A stretch of DNA of 64,000 bases. Source: Porodaedalea pini. Lineage: Eukaryota; Basidiomycota; Agaricomycetes; Hymenochaetales; Hymenochaetaceae. The position numbers and the translations under genes are program-made. Below, piece after piece: positions 12,291 to 22,832 of the stretch; within the stretch, counting starts at the first letter, position 1, and each line of letters starts with the position of its first letter. The stretch lies in the NCBI GenBank assembly GCA_002794775.1, contig NBAY01000027.1, positions 310,001 through 374,000 on the forward strand. The letters are read 5' to 3'. A model generated the notes under the pieces. The model did no database searches. It was not told the origin of the DNA and saw nothing but the letters and a program-made list of their open reading frames with translations.

Positions 12291-13520
12291 GTCCGAAGTT
12301 CATGGTGCCACTGCCGTCACGATCATGGCCACGGCGTGAACCACCACGAGACATGGCCGACCGTGCCAAGTTATGTTGCTCCTGTTGTGCCTTCTCTTTC
12401 GCGGCCTGTATATTGGTAAGCACAAGTGAAAGTGAGTAACAAAGCAAGGGCGCGTACCGCCTCATGAATCTGGGCGATTGTCGACGGAGCAGCGACCAAG
12501 TTGCGGGTAGTCCGTTTCCTTTCCCGCAATTCAATCACATCCTGTCCACGAGAGTCAGCTCAACGAAAGACTATGAAACAGAAGGTACGCACTTGTAACA
12601 TGAACTGCATACGAGACGACACGTTGCTGCTCTTCGCAAGCTCCTTCATCCGACTGAAATAGACATCCATGTGTCCGCGAGCCTTAGAGGTATCGAGCGC
12701 CTGACAAACACTTGTCAGTAGTTTACATAAACTTTCGATCTCTTCCTCCTCGGGATTGTCGACGTTGCTGAGCAGCTTCTTTAAACACTCATACATGATA
12801 CGTTCCATGAGCATCTGAAGATTGAAGAGCTCACCGATGAACTTGACGAGTCCGAGACCTTGACGCTTGGCCTTCTGAGCAGTGTGGTATTCGTCCGAGT
12901 ACAGCGCATTCTCGCCAGCCTCCTTGTTTTCTTCCTTTTCGTTGGCATCCTTAACAGCCTGATCCTCTGTCGCCTTCACGAGAGCCGCTGCCGCCATCGA
13001 CTCCTTCTGCGTCCAGCCGCGCTCGAAGTCTTCCTGACAACGATTCAGAAGGTACTTACGGAAAAGCAGATCACCTGTTATCGGCTTGCCCTCAGCATTG
13101 CGGATACCATCATCCTGCACGTTCGGACTGATCTGCTCCATCATCTTACGGCACAAGCGAGCATACATCTCACTCCAGGCCGCCTCATCCGTCGCCTTCT
13201 CGAACACAAGCCGAATGAGCTGAATGAGCGTATGCCCATCCTTCTCGCTCTCACTTTTGTTTGCCCACGCAATGATCTGGTTTGAGATGGACTCAAAGTT
13301 CTCGATAGTGGACTTGTTGAGCAGCAAATGGACTTTCTTGTCCACAATCTCGGGTGAATCTGTGTCAATTGAGGCCCCACACCTGGACGTGCTGCCCGCG
13401 ACCCAGCGGTTCGCAGACTGCTCGGCGCGACGTGTTTGAAGGAGGAAGTAGCATTCACGTTGGACTGATTGGCAGAAGCACTGATACGGTCCGACTCGTT
13501 GCGTGTTGAGCTGCCACATT
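12290..13520 (-). pseudogene. eIF4G fragment with uninterrupted MIF4G domain
   Basis: The minus-strand frame 13519-12560 is open for 319 codons and clearly derives from translation initiation factor eIF4G. It contains NRWVAGS, the MIF4G stretch QIIAWANKSESEKDGHTLIQ, EQISPNVQDDGIRNAEGKPI, the FRKYLLNRCQEDFERGW motif, KRQGLGLVKFIGELFNLQML and HMDVYFSRMKELAKSSNVSS. A further exon to about 12300 (SRGGSRRGHDRDGSGTMNFGP) matches the region after MIF4G, then breaks into ProRS-derived sequence. The long N-terminal part of eIF4G and its C-terminal MA3 region are missing. No start codon in a convincing context was found, so I call it a captured fragment rather than a gene. MIF4G normally binds eIF4A and RNA. 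Confidence 0.8.
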
Positions 13521-13694
13521 TCCTACGCGTACGCTTGTTGCCCACAGCGCCCGCGCCACCTGACTGGAAGAGCGAACCATAGGCGATGGATACCTGCCTG
13601 CGAATGGAAGGCCGCCACGCCCACCACTCATTGACGTCGAGCACATGAAGCACTTTTCACTTGACAGTTTGTTCAGCGCAGAGAAGTTCAGACT

Positions 13695-13874
13695 TTACGG
13701 TCTTCGGCTTGAAGATGAGCAAGTTGAAAGTCGGAAGTCGGACGGCGTGTTGCCTGCGGCAGTGAGTGCGTCCCACCAGGCGGCCGGTAAGGCTACTGCT
13801 GTGTGCGTAATGGTTGCGGTGGGTGTGATCGAGGGTATGTTCAGACGTTCTGTAAGGACATCGGCGCCAGACAT
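13695..13874 (-). other. 59-codon ORF upstream of the eIF4G fragment
   Basis: ATG at 13874 opens a frame beginning MSGADVLTERLNIPSITPTA and containing PAAWWDALTAAGN, ending at TAA 13695. Its composition is protein-like, but I do not recognise it. It has the same orientation as the eIF4G and ProRS fragments and could be a third captured piece or the 5' exon of the chimera. Confidence 0.35.
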
Positions 13875-13984
13875 ATTGGAGTGGTAGCAGATGTGAAGAC
13901 TGTGTGGCGCGCCGCGTCAAAACCAACATACACGTGATCAAGTCCCCACACCTCTTCTGTGGACGACATCCAGGATTGGACTTA

Positions 13985-14690
13985 GCAGTTTTTGTCACCT
14001 GAAGTGCCTCCAAATACAAAATACATCATATCTAACTCAATTCTTCACAAAAACTCTTCAAAAAAGTTGCTAAATTTATGTTTCAATGGTTTCAAAAATT
14101 TATTTGAGCTTAGAGGACAGAAGATGGAATATTGAGGCTGCAGTAGTGAGAATATGTGTTTTTCTAGCAAAACTCCTTTCCTGAATTTCCCTGAGCTCAA
14201 TTTTGAAGCTAATGGCATGAAATTGTTGGATAATGGTCTGTATAATGTATATTGAATATTATATGGCTTATAAAAATGCAGGCAATTTTTTGAAGACTGC
14301 CTGAGTCAAGCAAATTTAAGAGTTTCAGCACAACAGTCAAGCAGAACAAGAGGAGACATTAATATTCACTTTAGTTCAGCCCTCATAAAATCAACCATAT
14401 AATATATAGACCATTCTCCAACAAGTGTCATGTCATTAGCTTCAAAATTGAGCTCAGTAAAAATCAGGGAAGGAGTTTTGCTAGAAAAACACCCATTCTC
14501 ACTACTGCAGCCTCAGTATTCCACCTTCTGTCCTCTAAGCTCACAAAAATTTAGAAGCTGCTGAAAATAAATTTGGCAACATTTTTGAACTGATTCTGTG
14601 AAGAATTGACAGAGATATGGATTTTACAAGTTTTTGAGGTGCTGAAATGCTCAAATTTTGTGATCTTCACATGTCTCAAGACTTATGAAA
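13985..14690. repeat. Foldback (long inverted repeat) element nested in the TIR-bounded segment
   Basis: Left arm about 13985-14280 and right arm about 14385-14690 are diverged reverse complements. Anchor matches are caattcttcac (both arms), gagcttagaggacagaag against 14524-14541, gaggctgcagtagtgagaat, gtttttctagcaaaactcct and gagctcaattttgaagctaa. About 100 AT-rich bases separate the arms. The segment has no coding capacity. The arms are visibly more diverged than those of the repeat at 36877-37997, so it is older. Confidence 0.75.
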
Positions 14691-15003
14691 AACACTGTAA
14701 GCTGCAGATAGTTCATGGGTCCCAGTATAGGTCCAAGAAGCCAATCTAGTACCTGCACCTGTGTCAAGCCATGGCAAAATCTAATGAATTCCACAATCAG
14801 TTTTTTATTCTACAAAATTCCATAGAATCTATGAGGTGTATCATTTTTCTATCCATATTCTAAATTTCAAGCTGCCGATTCTGTTCAATTTCAAAACTTG
14901 GACAATTTTCCATGAAATTCTACAAGTTTTCTAAATTTTGGACTGCATTCTCATGACATTCCAAAGATTCTACAATTTACTACAATTCTAATAACTTTCT
15001 AAG

Positions 15004-15040
15004 GGTTTCTGAGTGGGAGGTTTTTCCTGATGTAGAAGTG
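15004..15040 (-). repeat. Right terminal inverted repeat
   Basis: Inverted partner of 10086-10122. Read outward to inward on the minus strand it begins CACTTCTACATCAGG. Inward DNA (about 14780-15000) is AT-rich with many agaat words, mirroring the left end. Confidence 0.75.
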
Positions 15041-16186
15041 GGCCATACTGCATCTTATCTCATCACAGCTGACTCGGACGCGCTGCGATGGATGCTATAA
15101 GTCTGATTGAGCTTCCCTGGAACACAACTTATATTGCATCTTCAAAGGGGCTATGTTCTGTCTCCACCTACGATGCTTGATGTTCGCAGTCTTTGCACTG
15201 CTCCGATGAACGTTTCTCTATGTAAGAGCTGGTCAGACAGTGCCTTAAGCCATGCCTCTTTTACTCCCATCACGCCTACCATTCAGTTATAAGCGTGGAT
15301 CCCAGGAATAGCAGCTCCCGTTTCTTAAGATTTCTCGCCTACGCTCTTGTAGACAGGGCCTTTACACCACTTGAAGTGTAAGCTACAGGAAAGCGATTGT
15401 GCGCACAGAGCTGTATGGCTACATTGTCGCAAGTCAATACAGTAACACCTTCAGGGTGTGTTGGTTTTTCTATCGCATCCTCGTATGACTTCACCCCTGC
15501 CAACCAGGCCTTCCCGATATTCGAGCATGTCGACCTGCTTCGTCAGCCCCCAAGACATGTTCTTCTAAATGTTCCTTATAGATAATTTACCAGATCGGTC
15601 GAGATGTTCGACTCATTGTCCATACTAAGTTGAGTACGCATATTCATAGTTTCGTACGCCCGAACCAGAGCATTGCACGTCCCAGCGATCTAGTGTGGTC
15701 ACTGTCACCTTCTGGTCGAATGGGCACTCTATGGGAGCAGTCCGAGAGGAACTTGAAGCCACTAAGCAGATGTAATGTCATTCTTGGATACTTGCGTGAT
15801 GGACGAATTAGCAATGCAAGCTGATTTACTGGTACCATTCAAATCGCAACCCTTCATTTTACACTCTAGAGTGGCCGAGGATTCTAAGACAAGATATAAT
15901 GGTGTTACGATAACGCCAATACGAAAGAAGAGGAGGGTTCGGAAGAGTGTTGCGAATAAAGTGAAGTTGAGATACGATTGCGGGTGATATAAGGCATAGT
16001 CAAGGGAGCCAAAATAAAAATGGCAGTAATCCTCGAAGCACTCCTGTCGTGATTAATGTTGACTCCATCCAGAAAAAAAACTTCATTATATGTATCAAGA
16101 TGTTTGGACAATTCCATGATATTTAAGGATGGCTGCTCATAGAAATTCAGAAAGATAGCAGCTTAGGTGACGTGAAAGAGCGCGAT
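15041..16186. other. Intergenic, no gene seen
   Basis: Only short shadow-like frames occur. I found no repeat boundaries or conserved protein motifs in this 1.1-kb gap. Confidence 0.5.
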
Positions 16187-16910
16187 TCATTCTTCCGCAG
16201 GGTCTTCAGCAGCATCAGCCACATCTTCGACCTTGTCAGCTTCTTCGTTCACTTCCTTTGAATCCTTAGTGTCTTCGTCTTTACCATCTTTAGCATTCTT
16301 ACTGCCGAGGACAGTCGCATTGATTCTGGCCAAATCATCAGATTTTCTTGAAAGTTCGAGACGGGGAGCAGCAACGCACGAGATCATAACTTGCACCTTC
16401 TCACCCTCACCTCCATCTGGGTTCGGGATTTCTATTGTGACACGCTTGTTGCCCTTCCAACCGTAACTCCCCGTGCTGAACTCAGTCGGTACCAGAGTTG
16501 CTGAACCGATCGATCCTGGGTCCGCAGAGGTCGAAGGCACTGTCTTGTCATCAGCTGGAATGGCTGGTGGTGTGTGCGTGAAGTTGACATGCAACGGGAG
16601 AGCCTTCGACTTGAAGGCTGAGGGCGCAAGAGATGCCTAACGTTACGATACGTAGAGCGATTAGACATGTACAAGCAAGGCAACAACACGTCATGCTTAC
16701 TTTTGCACCCTTCTTTCCACCCCTTCCTGCACCTTTGCTGTTCTTCGGGGACTTAGGCGAGTCGTTGGTCTTTGGGTTTTTCGACGCGCGCGTCTCTCTT
16801 GCTCCAGCCTCAGAAGCACTGCGTTTAGTTCCTGCATGGACAGCGTCGTTAGCATGTGAAGCACCGCATTGGCAAGCCAGGATCAAGGGAGACACAAACG
16901 TACCAGCCAT
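16187..16910 (-). CDS. Small lysine-rich, acidic-tailed protein of unknown function
   Basis: Three exons on the minus strand (16910-16904, 16831-16701, 16636-16187) give 195 residues; introns are GT-AG and phases agree. The start MAGTKRSASEAGARETRAS leads into a lysine-rich segment (NPKTNDSPKSPKNSKGAGRG) resembling a bipartite nuclear localisation signal. A central folded-looking part follows (GSYGWKGNKRVTIEIPNPDG, VQVMISCVAAPRLEL). The last ~40 residues are rich in D/E and lysine and end EDVADAAEDPAEE. The layout resembles small nuclear chromatin-associated or chaperone proteins, but I recognise no family and assign no function. The seven-nucleotide first coding exon is unusually short. Confidence 0.7.
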
Positions 16911-17319
16911 AGTCGTGGTTTGAGTGGAAGCGGGGAGAGAATGTCAGTGGGCAACTCGAACTCATTTATACAAGAACTCGCTTGGAGCGGCTAAGCGCTG
17001 AATTAGTGTGGCCCGTAGCAATTGACAACGCAACGGCTACGTCACGCAACGCGTGTCCGACCACGCGTCAAACTTTATCATCTCCAATATTAATGCATTT
17101 ACATACTGTACATAAAGCTTCTAGAGACACGGCAGGCCTCAAACAGGGGAAAGCTACGGATAAACGAATGATTTCTGGTCAACTTTGTACAATTCGCATA
17201 TCAACAAAGCTTGAAAAACAATTGAAGCTTGAGATAAATACTGGTTGGCCTATCGCACATTTATAGATGAATAAATTGTAACATTACATAGTCAACTTCG
17301 TCCATCCTCAATCCCGCTA

Positions 17320-17611
17320 TTAGTATGGAGAGCCAGAGTAATTCCCGGCTGCACAGGAGGGGCAGACTGTGTCAATCTGGGGTGCTGCAAAGAGGTGTGA
17401 GGAAGTGAAGGCCATGACTGTAGATACAACGGGTGCTTGTGACGTACAGTACTGCTCCGGGTATTGACGACTAGAGAAATATGTGAGCTTCAAGTTTAAA
17501 AGGAAGGAGAGATCGTACGTACTATTGCCAACAGGTTCTCTGACAATTAGGAGGGAGACAGTCGATAGGATGGTTTGGGCTGAACTTGCATCTATGGCTG
17601 ACGCAGTAGAT
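17320..17611 (-). CDS. Candidate short cysteine-rich spliced gene (3' exons only)
   Basis: Three minus-strand exons, 17611-17523, 17470-17448 and 17384-17320, join in phase through GT-AG introns of 52 and 63 nt and end at TAA 17320-17322. The predicted tail contains seven cysteines in 59 codons, including CVSHRC, CLPPNCQRTC and VCPSCAAG. Agreement of phase across three small exons and the cysteine spacing argue for real coding sequence. I could not define the 5' exons (possibly up to 17960, where GTGAGT and CTATAG splice-like sites occur) and do not recognise the family. Confidence 0.38.
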
Positions 17612-18882
17612 CTACGAGAAAGAATGTCACTGCTCTACAATACGCCCTGGAAGTGCGGTGTTTCATACCATTTCATCGGGCTGCATGGATACTATTCATC
17701 GAACAGCACTGAAGGCCTTGATAGGAAGAGATACTTACGAGAGAAATTGAATGGCCACATCGCCTATAGAAATTAGTCACTCTGGGAAGTGTTTCAACAA
17801 CCAGGACTAGCGATGCTCGAATAGGACCGCAGACCTTCTCCAATGGCACATAGCGCAATCTAGAGTCACTGTACGTTCTGGGAAGTGGTGAAGATAAAGA
17901 TCTCAGTGAAGCTGAAAGATATGTGTTGGCTGGTTGCTGGTTGTCTTCACTCACCGACGTCTACATTTTATACCTTACAAGAGATTGGAGCATAGCCAGT
18001 AGATATATATTCCAGGAATTAAAGAGAAGGTCTTCCCGGTGATGGCCCAGAGAATGATCTTTCCATCACGTCTGAAGCATTATGAGGCGGCGACCGCTCT
18101 GCATCAACAAAGCTCATGTCTCAGTCAAAGCGACATACCGCCGAAGGTTGCGGCGAAAGTAACAGGGTTACGGGAGAGAGAGGCGTCTGAAAACGATTCG
18201 CCACATTCACGTTCTTTGGCCTTTCCCGAGAAGTCCGTTGAGGCTGTGGAAGGATCACACACAGTAGGGGAAAGTGGCTCGCGATTGCTTTCACTTACGG
18301 TGCATAGTCTAATAGACGCAGTATTGACGGTTCCCGAAGCAGTTCGAACCGGCGCCGCTTCCTTTCACTGCATCGGCAAGCACCACCGTGAGCATGTGAA
18401 GGCGTTCAGGGTGAACTCTGACGTACCGATCCGAGTCTGAGGCCCATGCGAGGACCTGCGGCGCCCATGAGAATGTGAAGGACGAAAAAGTGCTGCGCAT
18501 TGATGATCCACGACAAGCGCAGTAGTGATCTCCATGCGAGATGAGTCCGAACACTGTTTCAAGGAGCGAAGATGAAGTGAAGTGACGCTATTATTACAAG
18601 AAAGCGTTAGACGAGTCCAATTCTGAATCAAGAAGCCAGGATTTTGAGATCTCATATGGTTGAGGACTTCCCGCATTGATAGATCGTGAAAGGAAGCGAT
18701 CATTCAGTTATTGAATTATTGAGTTGCTGTCCAATATGTGTGCAACATTCCGTGACTTGGAAGGTTAAAGCAAAGGCGGTGTGACCAAGAAAGGCAACAC
18801 TAGTACTATTTGTACCAGCGGTGCTTTTTGTACATCACATGATTTTCGGTTGCCCAGACTCCGGATCTCGCCCAAGTTTTTC
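17612..18882. other. Gene-poor stretch; possible unresolved 5' exons
   Basis: Several short frames exist (one of 133 codons at 18039-18440 on the plus strand) without recognisable motifs. Upstream exons of the flanking candidate genes may lie here. Confidence 0.35.
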
Positions 18883-19414
18883 ATGGCCAAGAAAGAAAAA
18901 CGATACATCGAGTCCAAGGTCAGTAACAGGCGAATTTCTTATATCGCAGTCTGCATCTACCCGTAAAACGGCTAACATTTAGTACTTATGTAAGAGTGAC
19001 GCCTTGTTGCTCGCAGAATCAATCGCAGATACGCAGGAAGACAAGGCCCTCATCAAGAAAAGGCACAATAACGTCAGGCTCCGTTCATTGCTCTGACAGT
19101 GAGTGGGAAGCTCACAGAGCTTTGCTACGATCATCTTTGCTTTGTGTAGGAACGTCATGAGGATCATGGAAACAAGAAAAAGCCCCGCTCTTGCTCTGAC
19201 AACAGTCGGCTGGTAAGCTAGTTGATTACAAGCGAAGAACTCATTCTGAAACTAGTTGCAGAAAGAGGCAAAAGAAGTAGTTCGTGCGCGGATGGCTCGG
19301 ACGAAGAAGCAGAAGGCTGAAATGCATAAAGCCGCGAGCAAACCTCGGGAACCCTCCGAAACGCAGTTCCCGGTGCCTGCAAAGAAGAAGGGCGTATCAT
19401 TTGCAGCATCATGA
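18883..19414 (+). CDS. Candidate small lysine-rich protein gene
   Basis: Four exons, 18883-18918, 18983-19072, 19150-19212 and 19256-19414, all join in phase 0 by GT-AG introns and give 115 residues. The start MAKKEKRYIESK, middle LLLAESIADTQEDKALIKKR and the last exon VVRARMARTKKQKAEMHKAA then KKKGVSFAAS look like a conserved basic, probably nuclear protein. The third donor (gtcagg) is weak. A TGA lies just beyond it in the alternative reading, so the model is tentative and more 5' exons may exist. Family not recognised. Confidence 0.42.
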
Positions 19415-20869
19415 TCGAATGCTTTGATTTACAAGACGAGAAATTGCAATGTGCACGCCGGGATACAACTCTTACGCGAGCCGCCCATGTCTCGAGGGAC
19501 CGAAGCGCCTATTAGAAGCAACTGTGAGCTCGATTTATCCTAACAGCACGCTCTTCGAAGCTCGATGTTGGTCGGATGAGTGTTGTAGCTGTATGCTCTA
19601 CCCGTGAAATTATTTTGATCACCCCGCACCGTCACCTCTCGGATTAGATCTTCAAATATAGTTTTCAAGATCCGTGGATTCTTGTGATAGAGGCGTACTG
19701 ATATGATGACTATGGGTGATTACACGCAATTGAGTTGAGAATGCAATCTTCGATCGACGAGGCAGAATCGCATCCTGATTGTCTCGATGGCAGATGCAAT
19801 GACAAGATGTACTTCACATTAGATGTGCTAATAGTAACTTAGTCTGACATAGTACGATCCTTAGCCCTTACGTCCGAGGATGCAACCGACTGTGAAAGGT
19901 TCCTACAAACTTTGATGTACGGTCGCTTTCCTTCGTCACTACCCCGCGTTGCTGAGCCTGGAGCTCATGCGTGCATGTGGACCGAAAGAGGCTCGTAAGC
20001 TGCTATCCTATTTGTCAACGGCGCCGAGTGGGACGGTGTCAAGGCATGCTTGCTATAATTTCGTTGATGTAATAAACGCAGCCGAATTTTTGGATATGCA
20101 TCATTGTTAGAGGCGAACTCTAAGCGCGTTACACGTAGAGCGCCCAATTACACAGAGAGAAACCGTGCACATCACAGAAGCCGTTATCGGTGTTGAGATG
20201 TGTACAGTCTAAGTGTATGCTTTGCCATAATGCTTGGAGTACCAATTGCTGCATACTATATAGTATCCTTCGTCCAATCCTGGCTTCAGGCCGAGCTTGC
20301 GAGACATGGATACACAGTCTGGAAAACTGAACGTCAGTTGAATGCCGATTGATACCTCTCCCTTTTGATAAGAAGAAGGAAAACAGCAACCAATCAGTGA
20401 CTGGTTCAGGCCGAAGAGAATATACTTACAGTAGCACGAAGTTGTTTTCAAGCATGCAGCTCTGGACGAAGTGGAGAGAGAAAAATTGGCCCTAAATTTG
20501 ATCACTGGGAAGATCACAGCATCCAACGATATACAACTTACGACCTTTAGGGCATCAACATGAGCGGATCATTTTTCAAGGCAGCAATCGACTGTCGCGG
20601 GGATGTTTGATGCTCGGAAGGAATCTCTTGCGATAGGAGTACTCGTCACTTGGATCACAGATAGGTGCGACAATGATTATTACCTTGAGACGTCGTCGCA
20701 TGAATAACTTTCCAAGATCTTTCCGTCGACGCTCATACCGCACCATGCGACGCGGCTCGATCTTCGCTCACCTCTACAATCTCAGTTCCGAGGTCATTCA
20801 AGGAATTTGATCGGTTAATTCCTTTCCACCCAAATCGTTGATGTCTCCGAGTCGTTACAGCCCATAATG
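19415..20869. other. Intergenic, no gene seen
   Basis: The region holds overlapping short frames on the minus strand (20129-20526) with some cysteines but no consistent splice model. No repeat structure was found before the hAT-type element. Confidence 0.4.
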
Positions 20870-21256
20870 TAGGGACTACGGTGGATGGCCGGATCCACGG
20901 CACCGTACCACGGACAGAGGTTCTCACGGATACCATATCCGTGGATAAGAGTCCCACGGATACCACGGTTTTCACGTTATGGCTTATGTGTCACGTCATA
21001 AAAGTAGGCTTACCTTACTGGAGTAGTGTTATCTCACACTTCCACACGTAAGCCTGGGCCATGCCAGAATGGGCAAGGAAGTTCCCATGACCACAGGGCT
21101 GAAAGAATGATTTCGTCTTCCAGAGCCAGGATCGAACTTGGGCTCGTTATCCACGGATCATCCGTCATCCGTGAGAATTTTATCCATGGATGGGCTGTCC
21201 GTGGATATGGATGAGATTAACCACGGGCGGATGCCACCGTAGTCCCTACCATAATG
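20862..21256. mobile_element. hAT-type MITE with 8-bp target-site duplication
   Basis: The element spans 20870-21248 (379 bp). Its ends are a perfect 15-bp inverted repeat, TAGGGACTACGGTGG, and the direct 8-bp repeat ccataatg flanks it at 20862-20869 and 21249-21256. The 8-bp duplication with short TAGGG-type ends fits the hAT superfamily. The interior carries many copies of the word ccgtggat or its complement near both ends, like subterminal transposase sites. There is no transposase ORF, so it is non-autonomous. Confidence 0.85.
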
Positions 21257-22184
21257 CATCATGATGTGCTTCCATGTGCGCAATCCACGAAGTTTTACTC
21301 CCAATACAACTTTCTAACCTGTGAATAGAATTCTATAAGGAATTTTAACTGGAATACCAGTCCGCATCCGCAGCTGAACACTAAACTTACTAGAAAATCA
21401 AGCGACTCTGTTAGGGCTGAAGCGGCAGATCTTCCTGTCTATGGGGCGATCTTAAGCTTCGTGGTATTGATTATTTCTACTAAGTCTAGAGCCTTCTTCG
21501 GGGCTTCGACAAACTCTGAGCCACCTGGTATGGGGGGGGGGGGGGGTTGGCTACGCTCATCAGCGAAATGTCTCAATCAGAAGGCGACAAATATCGTATC
21601 TGAAGGCTGAGTTCACCAACAACGTGCTCAAGTCATGTAACTTGAAGAAGATAGCAATCCCGAGTTTAATACTGTAATAGCAAAACAAGCTTAGCCGACT
21701 CGGCTAGGCGTTTTCGGAGGATGCCTATGAGTGTTGCACCGGATTTCAGAGACGAGACAGCAACAATAAACACCCAGAGCGATCTTGACGGATAGTTCCC
21801 TTCGAATGTTAACTAGCCGCTCCATAGGAGTCAAGAGTCAGAAAGTTGCGGATGCACACTCCGGATGTACATAAGCACCTCTTACCTTCCTACCATCACC
21901 ATCTTGACCGTGGGAAAGTATCTATCGCACAACATTTCTCTCTATTGCTATGGACAGCAAGATGCTGACCAGGGCAAAAGCCTCTCTAAACAAAACCAAG
22001 TCTACCCTTTCCCTTGCCAATCCCAAGGACCAGTGAAAGGAAATTTTCGCACATTCGGAAACGTTGATCAAGGCAGATCATCATCGATCATACACGTGAT
22101 TACGTGGTCACCTGATCTTGACGGATACTTGCCCAGGCAAAAATCCGTCAGTCACAGTCACGCTACACCGTCACACCTAGTGAC
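21249..22184. other. Intergenic with a 15-nt G run
   Basis: An uninterrupted run of G occupies 21532-21546. No gene was recognised. A plus-strand frame from 21865 overlaps the start of the following ORF in another phase and looks like a shadow. Confidence 0.4.
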
Positions 22185-22832
22185 ATGGCACATAAACGTC
22201 AAGAAAGTAAAGGACAACCAATGGAGGTTGATCCCCAATGCACCAAGTGCATGCTACTACAGAACGTAGCACAGAAGGTCCCAGAACTCCTGAAGACAAT
22301 AGGATTAATGGACCAGGATGTCACATTACGAGCACACAAGTGGGAAGGCCAATCCCCATACTTTGAAACAGGACAGGCAATCTACTATCGAGATGCCAAG
22401 ACATATAAAGTCCACATCAGTAAAGAAGAACGTGGCATGGAGAACTACAAATGGGATACAGTTATCCAATACAATAAGGAGCCACACGAAGAATGCAGGA
22501 ACTGCAAGATGATGATACGAATACCTACCCCGAGTCCAGTACAAGGGAATGACATACCGATACACATAACAACAGCACTCAAGCACTGTTGGGCATACCT
22601 CAGGGACATAAAGCATCAAGGCACAATTACGCTATACGAATTCGAGCACGTGTCACGAAGACGAACATTCAAGATCACTCTAGCCCTAGGACCACATGAC
22701 CCACCATTCACAATGGAGACATGTCTCGGCAGAGCAGCCCTATCACCGAGTGGACCTGACACTGAATGGCGATCCAAGAATAACCCATGGGTCCACATGG
22801 TTATCCCCAATGGATTTGAATGGGAGGAATGA
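22185..22832 (+). CDS. Orphan 215-aa ORF, unknown function
   Basis: An intronless ATG-to-stop frame encodes 215 residues starting MAHKRQESKGQPMEVDPQC. It has paired cysteines (CTKC, CRNCK), HCWAYLRDIKHQG and a tryptophan-rich end (WRSKNNPWVHMVIPNGFEWEE). Composition is protein-like, with no low-complexity bias and no signal peptide or membrane segment. It sits just upstream of the LINE in the same orientation and could be an unrecognised part of that or another mobile element, or a lineage-specific gene. I do not recognise the family. Confidence 0.45.
   Translation: MAHKRQESKGQPMEVDPQCTKCMLLQNVAQKVPELLKTIGLMDQDVTLRAHKWEGQSPYFETGQAIYYRDAKTYKVHISKEERGMENYKWDTVIQYNKEPHEECRNCKMMIRIPTPSPVQGNDIPIHITTALKHCWAYLRDIKHQGTITLYEFEHVSRRRTFKITLALGPHDPPFTMETCLGRAALSPSGPDTEWRSKNNPWVHMVIPNGFEWEE

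Larger units (their letters stand above)
10086..15040. mobile_element. TIR-bounded element (CACTA-like ends) carrying captured host gene fragments
   Basis: Inverted repeats bound this 4.96-kb segment: 10086-10122 and the reverse complement of 15004-15040 share CTACATCAGGAAAAACCTCC and a further TCAGAAACC, roughly 32 of 37 positions. Subterminal DNA at both ends is rich in agaat/attct motifs, as in many class II elements. The right end reads CACTT outward, as CACTA-type ends do; the left end has diverged (TGCTC). No clear target-site duplication flanks it and no transposase ORF is present, so it would be non-autonomous. It encloses eIF4G- and prolyl-tRNA-synthetase-derived sequence plus a foldback repeat. 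Pack-type gene capture is my inference; chance nesting of separate elements is the alternative. Confidence 0.6.

Noticed and set aside
18039..18440. 133-codon plus-strand frame
   Set aside because: No recognisable motif, antisense frames of similar length, no splice support; possibly unrelated to the downstream candidate gene.
20129..20526. Overlapping minus-strand frames with several cysteines
   Set aside because: I could not build a consistent spliced model and found no repeat or domain signature.
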